This document shows positions 60,189 through 64,000 of a stretch of DNA of 64,000 bases, in pieces; positions within the stretch are counted from its first letter, which is position 1; each line of letters begins with the position of its first letter. The notes beneath the pieces were generated by a model, which was not told the origin of the DNA, did no database searches, and saw nothing but the letters and a program-made list of their open reading frames with translations. Position numbers and translations under genes: made by a program. Source of the DNA: an uncultured Christensenella sp. (GTDB taxonomy: Bacteria; Bacillota; Clostridia; Christensenellales; UBA3700). The stretch covers positions 1 to 64,000 of the forward strand of contig CAJTYW010000004.1 of assembly GCA_910583995.1 (NCBI GenBank). The letters run 5' to 3'.

Positions 60189-62510
60189 TTAATCTACTTT
60201 AAAAAGCTTTTTAACATAGCCTACAACATTATTGAAAATTGATTTTTTATATGACAATTCAAATTTAAAATTCTCATATCCTTCAGCAGCAGCTTTATCG
60301 TCTTTACTATCAAACATTTTTTCGCCATACATATCAAATAATTTTTTGCTATGATTACTATAGAATGTTGAATCATAAGTTGCCTTAAGCTCATCTGTCA
60401 ATTTATCCTCCAAAGTAACAGCAAGACCTGTTTCTTCGTCAAATGCAACAAACGCATTAAGTTTTAGAGTGTAATAAGAATTTTCTCTCTTAATCAATTC
60501 AATATCTGCAGTGTCATAAATTTCGTTGTCTTCAAACTCTGTCATATCAAAGTCTTTGTTTTCTGTAACTGTAAAGTGAGTATCTTCAGTATTGTAACCC
60601 ATATCTACAGGAACAGTTGTAAGCATTACAATGTGAACACCAAAATCGTTTACGATAAATGAAATTTCATTTGTTGAATCAGTATAAATTTCAACTTCTT
60701 TATCTCCAACTTTTGCAGTAGTAACATTAATGTTAGGCAATTTTGTGTTAAGATTTAAAGCACCTGTTTGGTCAACTTTAACACTGCCTTGAGTACCATT
60801 ATCCAAAAGTAATTGTCTTACCAAAGCTGTATATTCCACAACGTAATCACTGCTGTTACCTACAGGAGTTTCAGTATATTCATTACCTTCAAACATACCT
60901 GAGTCGTCATTTACAAGATAAATCCAGTCTTCAAACAACTCAATTCTCTTTTGGTTAACATACATTTGCATACCGATATCCATTTTTTCTTTGGTAGCAG
61001 CATCTGCAGTTGCATATTTTTCGTCGTAATTATATTTTTCTTTATATTCTGTTTCAGCTTTACCATTTACTTCTTTTAAAGCATTGCCTAGCTCTGCAAT
61101 AATATCAAGGAATGGTACGCTCAACCATTTATCGCTATCCTTATTCTCTGGATTATAATCAGGATTTACAATATAAGGATAATTCATTTCTTCGGCAGGT
61201 TTAATAACTATTAACTTGCCATTTTCGTCGTGCTTGTAATTTCCGTCTTTATCACGCTCATAGTTATTTGCAGGGTCACCCGCTGTTTTTGTTGAATCAT
61301 AATCAGGATTTGATTTGTAAACTTTCAAACCGCTTACATTTTCAAAATATTTATCCAATTGTAAATCATCAACAATATCAGTACCAAAAACTAATGCTTT
61401 TCTTATATTTTCAATATATTCTTCAAAATTGTCACCTGTAAATTTACTCTTCATAAAATCCAAAACAGCTTTTTGCTCGTCTGAGAATTGTAACAAAATG
61501 CTCTTTACTCTAACATATCTGCCGTTATGGTAAATTACAGTTGAACCGCTCTCAATAGCACTCTTATAACTGCTTGAAGTTTTATAACTCTTCATTTGCT
61601 CTTTTAAAGTCTCTTCATAACCATCTTCGATAGTAACTTTTATATCTGCAATGTTTTCGTCTTTAAAATAATCTTGATATTTAGCAACAAGTCTTGATTC
61701 TGCTTGACTAGCAAGATAATAATCATAAGTCAAATATGTTTTTTTCAAGTTCTTTTCTCTTTCTGCATAAGCTTCTTTTTCATATTGAGTTGATTTGTCA
61801 TTTGGCTTATTAGCAGTAAAGAAATCTAAAATTTTATCAACATCTTCTTGCTTAACTGTACTGTCTTTTACAAATGAATTATTTTCTTCCTTTTCTTTAG
61901 TAGGTCTAGGAGATTTTTCATTTTCAGTCTTATTACTATTATTATTGCTATTTTCTTCGTCAGCTTTTATCTTGTCGTTTTCAAGCTGAGTTTTAATATA
62001 TTTGTCATACTCGTCTTGAAAAATCTTATTTGTTTGCTCTTTAACATACTTTTGCTCATCTGGGTCAAGCAATGACAAAAGATATGCTGCATAAACATCA
62101 TAACCTTTTGGATTTAAAGTGTTTTCATCGCCCTTAGAATTGTTTTTTGGCAAATTACTTTTAACAATACTATTAAATTTAGTTGTATTAACTTCAACAT
62201 CTTTTTCTTCGCAAACTTTTTCTACAGCAAGAATAACATTCATTTTTTGTCTTGCAAGAACAGAAAGGAAGTTTTCACCTGCTTCTTTTGCAGTCCAATC
62301 AAAATAGCTACTATATTGTTGGAATGATTGAATAAAGTAACTTGTGAACTCTGTTTTTGTAATTTCACTAATAAGTCCATTATGTTTTACAGTCGCAACA
62401 ACTTGGTCACCATCACGCTCCTCGTTTAATCGTATCATATTACAACCTGCAAGAACGCAACTTAAAATTAAAATTACGGCTATAAGCAAAACAATAAGTC
62501 TTTTTTTCAT
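60189..62510 (-). CDS. PrsA/SurA-like foldase lipoprotein
   Basis: 773 residues. A lipoprotein signal peptide ends LAGC at about residue 23. Helical SurA-N-like region (about 40-130), a charged Asn/Lys/Glu-rich insert (about 185-215), and two stretches like divergent parvulin (PpiC) cores: VRVKSILLQFSDEQKAVLDF, and later VNDFGVHIVMLTTVPV. It should help fold exported proteins at the outer face of the membrane. It is far longer than Bacillus PrsA (about 290), and PPIase activity is not certain. ATG 62510 has an AAGGAGAG site. It follows mfd by 110 nt, an order also found in Clostridia. Confidence 0.78.
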   Translation of the reverse strand: MKKRLIVLLIAVILILSCVLAGCNMIRLNEERDGDQVVATVKHNGLISEITKTEFTSYFIQSFQQYSSYFDWTAKEAGENFLSVLARQKMNVILAVEKVCEEKDVEVNTTKFNSIVKSNLPKNNSKGDENTLNPKGYDVYAAYLLSLLDPDEQKYVKEQTNKIFQDEYDKYIKTQLENDKIKADEENSNNNSNKTENEKSPRPTKEKEENNSFVKDSTVKQEDVDKILDFFTANKPNDKSTQYEKEAYAEREKNLKKTYLTYDYYLASQAESRLVAKYQDYFKDENIADIKVTIEDGYEETLKEQMKSYKTSSSYKSAIESGSTVIYHNGRYVRVKSILLQFSDEQKAVLDFMKSKFTGDNFEEYIENIRKALVFGTDIVDDLQLDKYFENVSGLKVYKSNPDYDSTKTAGDPANNYERDKDGNYKHDENGKLIVIKPAEEMNYPYIVNPDYNPENKDSDKWLSVPFLDIIAELGNALKEVNGKAETEYKEKYNYDEKYATADAATKEKMDIGMQMYVNQKRIELFEDWIYLVNDDSGMFEGNEYTETPVGNSSDYVVEYTALVRQLLLDNGTQGSVKVDQTGALNLNTKLPNINVTTAKVGDKEVEIYTDSTNEISFIVNDFGVHIVMLTTVPVDMGYNTEDTHFTVTENKDFDMTEFEDNEIYDTADIELIKRENSYYTLKLNAFVAFDEETGLAVTLEDKLTDELKATYDSTFYSNHSKKLFDMYGEKMFDSKDDKAAAEGYENFKFELSYKKSIFNNVVGYVKKLFKVD

Positions 62511-62620
62511 TATAACTCTCCTTATATATGGAAACGGCATAATTTGCCTATAAAAATTAATATTTCCTACTTATTATACAAGATTATAAATAAAATAGCA
62601 ATAGATTTACTAAACTTTTA

Positions 62621-64000
62621 CTAATTTTTTTTGCATTTTTTCAAAAATTTTATCATTAATTCTAATTTTTGCCTAATATTAAGCGCTTTAATCTCAAAAA
62701 TCACACTTGGATTTTCTTTCATTTCAAATCTGCATTCTTCCGCCATATCACTTACCGCAAAAATTACATTTTCGTTTTTAAGCACATTATTATCAAAATT
62801 AATAGCACATTTTTTGTGATTGATTTCAACGGATAAAGCCATTATTTCCGCTGCCATATTTTTTATAACTGCAACATACATAAGATTATATAATCCGTCG
62901 TTAGGTTCACCATACCTATCTTTTAAATCAAGGTACATTTCTTTTAACTCTTCGGTATTTTGAAGTGCTGCGATATCTTTATAAACTTTGATTTTTTCGT
63001 CATTAGAAGTGATATACTCTGGGTCAAGATAGCTATCAATATCCACTTTCATATCGACATCAGATTTATTTACAATCTCTCCGCCACTTATCTCTTCAAC
63101 AACTTCTTTTAATAGTTTGCAATACATATCATAACCGACTTTAGCAATATGTCCGTGTTGCTCTTTTCCCAAAACATTACCTGCACCCCTAATTTCCAAA
63201 TCACGCATTGCAATTTTAAATCCACTGCCAAAATCTGTGTAATCGGTAATTGCAGTAAGTCTTTTCAAAGCATCACTTGTAAGCACTTTTTGCGGACGGG
63301 TTGTAAAATAAGCATATGCCTGCTTGTCTGACCTACCCACTCTACCACGCAATTGATATAATGCACTAAGTCCTAATCTATCTGCATCAAACACTATTAA
63401 AGTGTTTGCATCTGCTAGGTCTATACCGTTTTCAATAATTGTAGTACAAACCAAAACATTTGCCTTTTTGGTATAAAAATTATCAATAGCATCTTCAAGC
63501 TCTGTATCCGACATTTGTCCGTGTCCGATAACAACTTTTGCATCAGGCACTAAAGTCATTATCTTGCTTGCGACTTTTTCTATATCATTTACTCTGTTAT
63601 AAAGCACATAAACTTGTCCGTCTCTTTCAATTTCACGATTAATTGCATCAATTAAAAGTCCGTCCGTAAGTTCTGTTACATAAGTTTCAACCGGAAGTCT
63701 ATGTTTTGGCGGTGTTTCAAGTACGGAAATATCTCGTATACCGCTAAGTGCCATATTAAGAGTTCTAGGAATAGGTGTTGCAGATAATGTCAAAACATTT
63801 ATATTTTTCTTTAATGTTTTGATTTTTTCTTTATGCTCAACACCAAACCTTTGCTCTTCGTCAAGCACCAAAAGCCCTAAATCGTGAAAAACAACATCAT
63901 TTGACAGCAATCTATGAGTTGCCACAATTACACTTGCTTCTCCCGATTTAATTTTTTCTAAATTTTGCTTAATTTCTTCTTTTGTTTGAAATCTTGACAA
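62621..64000 (-). CDS. mfd: Transcription-repair coupling factor Mfd (3' part)
   Basis: 459 codons at the C-terminal end; the 5' part lies beyond the window. It holds the second half of the RecG-like translocase: IVATHRLLSNDV, LLVLDEEQRFGVEHKE, LTLSATPIPRTLNMA, CTTIIENGIDLADANT, YQLRGRVGRSDKQAYAY, and the TRG region (GAGNVLGKEQHGHI), then the C-terminal D7 domain. Mfd removes RNA polymerase stalled at DNA lesions and recruits UvrA. Confidence 0.97.
   Translation of the reverse strand: MSRFQTKEEIKQNLEKIKSGEASVIVATHRLLSNDVVFHDLGLLVLDEEQRFGVEHKEKIKTLKKNINVLTLSATPIPRTLNMALSGIRDISVLETPPKHRLPVETYVTELTDGLLIDAINREIERDGQVYVLYNRVNDIEKVASKIMTLVPDAKVVIGHGQMSDTELEDAIDNFYTKKANVLVCTTIIENGIDLADANTLIVFDADRLGLSALYQLRGRVGRSDKQAYAYFTTRPQKVLTSDALKRLTAITDYTDFGSGFKIAMRDLEIRGAGNVLGKEQHGHIAKVGYDMYCKLLKEVVEEISGGEIVNKSDVDMKVDIDSYLDPEYITSNDEKIKVYKDIAALQNTEELKEMYLDLKDRYGEPNDGLYNLMYVAVIKNMAAEIMALSVEINHKKCAINFDNNVLKNENVIFAVSDMAEECRFEMKENPSVIFEIKALNIRQKLELMIKFLKKCKKN

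Noticed and set aside
1..64000. CRISPR arrays, tRNA, rRNA, tmRNA, IS elements, prophage
   Set aside because: No regular spaced repeats, cloverleaf-like stretches with T-loop motifs, transposase or phage proteins were seen.

Overview
The window reads as part of a low-GC (about one third G+C by eye) chromosome of a Bacillota (Firmicutes), most likely an uncultured Clostridia-type gut anaerobe. Three gene blocks point there: uppS-cdsA-dxr-rseP-ispG-polC-like-rimP-nusA-ylxR-L7Ae-infB-rbfA-nrnA-truB-ribF, ctsR-mcsA-mcsB-clpC, and ruvC-ruvA-ruvB-queA-tgt-yajC. Strong AGGAGG-type ribosome sites and consensus TTGACA/TATAAT promoters agree. Nearly every gene lies on the minus strand. The exceptions are a 49-residue zinc-ribbon protein, an esterase and a DUF4832-like lipoprotein. 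I saw no tRNA, rRNA, IS element, prophage or CRISPR array. The class-level placement is inference.

Layout. 1-5.4 kb: a lipoprotein, an aminotransferase with an Lrp-type regulator, a tiny zinc-ribbon protein, and a membrane-anchored protein that I recognise as a GT80-type sialyltransferase. 5.4-12.5 kb: a glycan operon (sulfatase, GH2 beta-mannosidase, PfkB fructokinase, ManA) with a divergent esterase. 12.6-14.4 kb: GTP-dependent PEP carboxykinase. 14.5-20.6 kb: a shikimate operon in which 3-dehydroquinate synthase and EPSP synthase are fused, with aroE, aroK, aroQ, aroC and chorismate mutase. 20.7-23.3 kb: an XRE regulator divergent from a lipoprotein. 23.4-31.6 kb: yajC, queuosine and Holliday-junction genes, efp, pepQ, nfo. 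31.7-46.6 kb: translation, isoprenoid and envelope genes, with a polC-like gene that keeps only the N-terminal, OB and proofreading exonuclease domains. 46.9-51.3 kb: rpsB-tsf-pyrH-frr and a hibernation factor. 51.5-56.2 kb: the ctsR-mcsA-mcsB-clpC stress operon with both CtsR and HrcA (CIRCE) sites. 56.3-60.1 kb: a secreted beta-helix protein with a dockerin-like tail, an acetyltransferase and a Nudix hydrolase. 60.2-64 kb: a PrsA-like foldase lipoprotein and the 3' part of mfd.

The most unusual signal is a set of three promoter regions that look like invertible switches, each directly upstream of an exported or anchored protein. At 5038-5213 and 58559-58735, two 27-bp sites stand in inverted orientation around 122-123 bp. 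Each site has 9-bp palindromic arms and an asymmetric 9-bp core, like a tyrosine-recombinase crossover site. The arms are the same at both loci, and the cores differ by one base. The segment at 58.6 kb carries a strong promoter that points away from its gene, which is the OFF state. A third locus (1026-1190) has paired 30-bp palindromes around a perfect consensus promoter that also points away from its lipoprotein gene. No recombinase gene lies in the window, so the enzyme would act in trans. I read this as a candidate phase-variable surface regulon (sialyltransferase, beta-helix/dockerin protein, lipoprotein); the inversion itself is inference.
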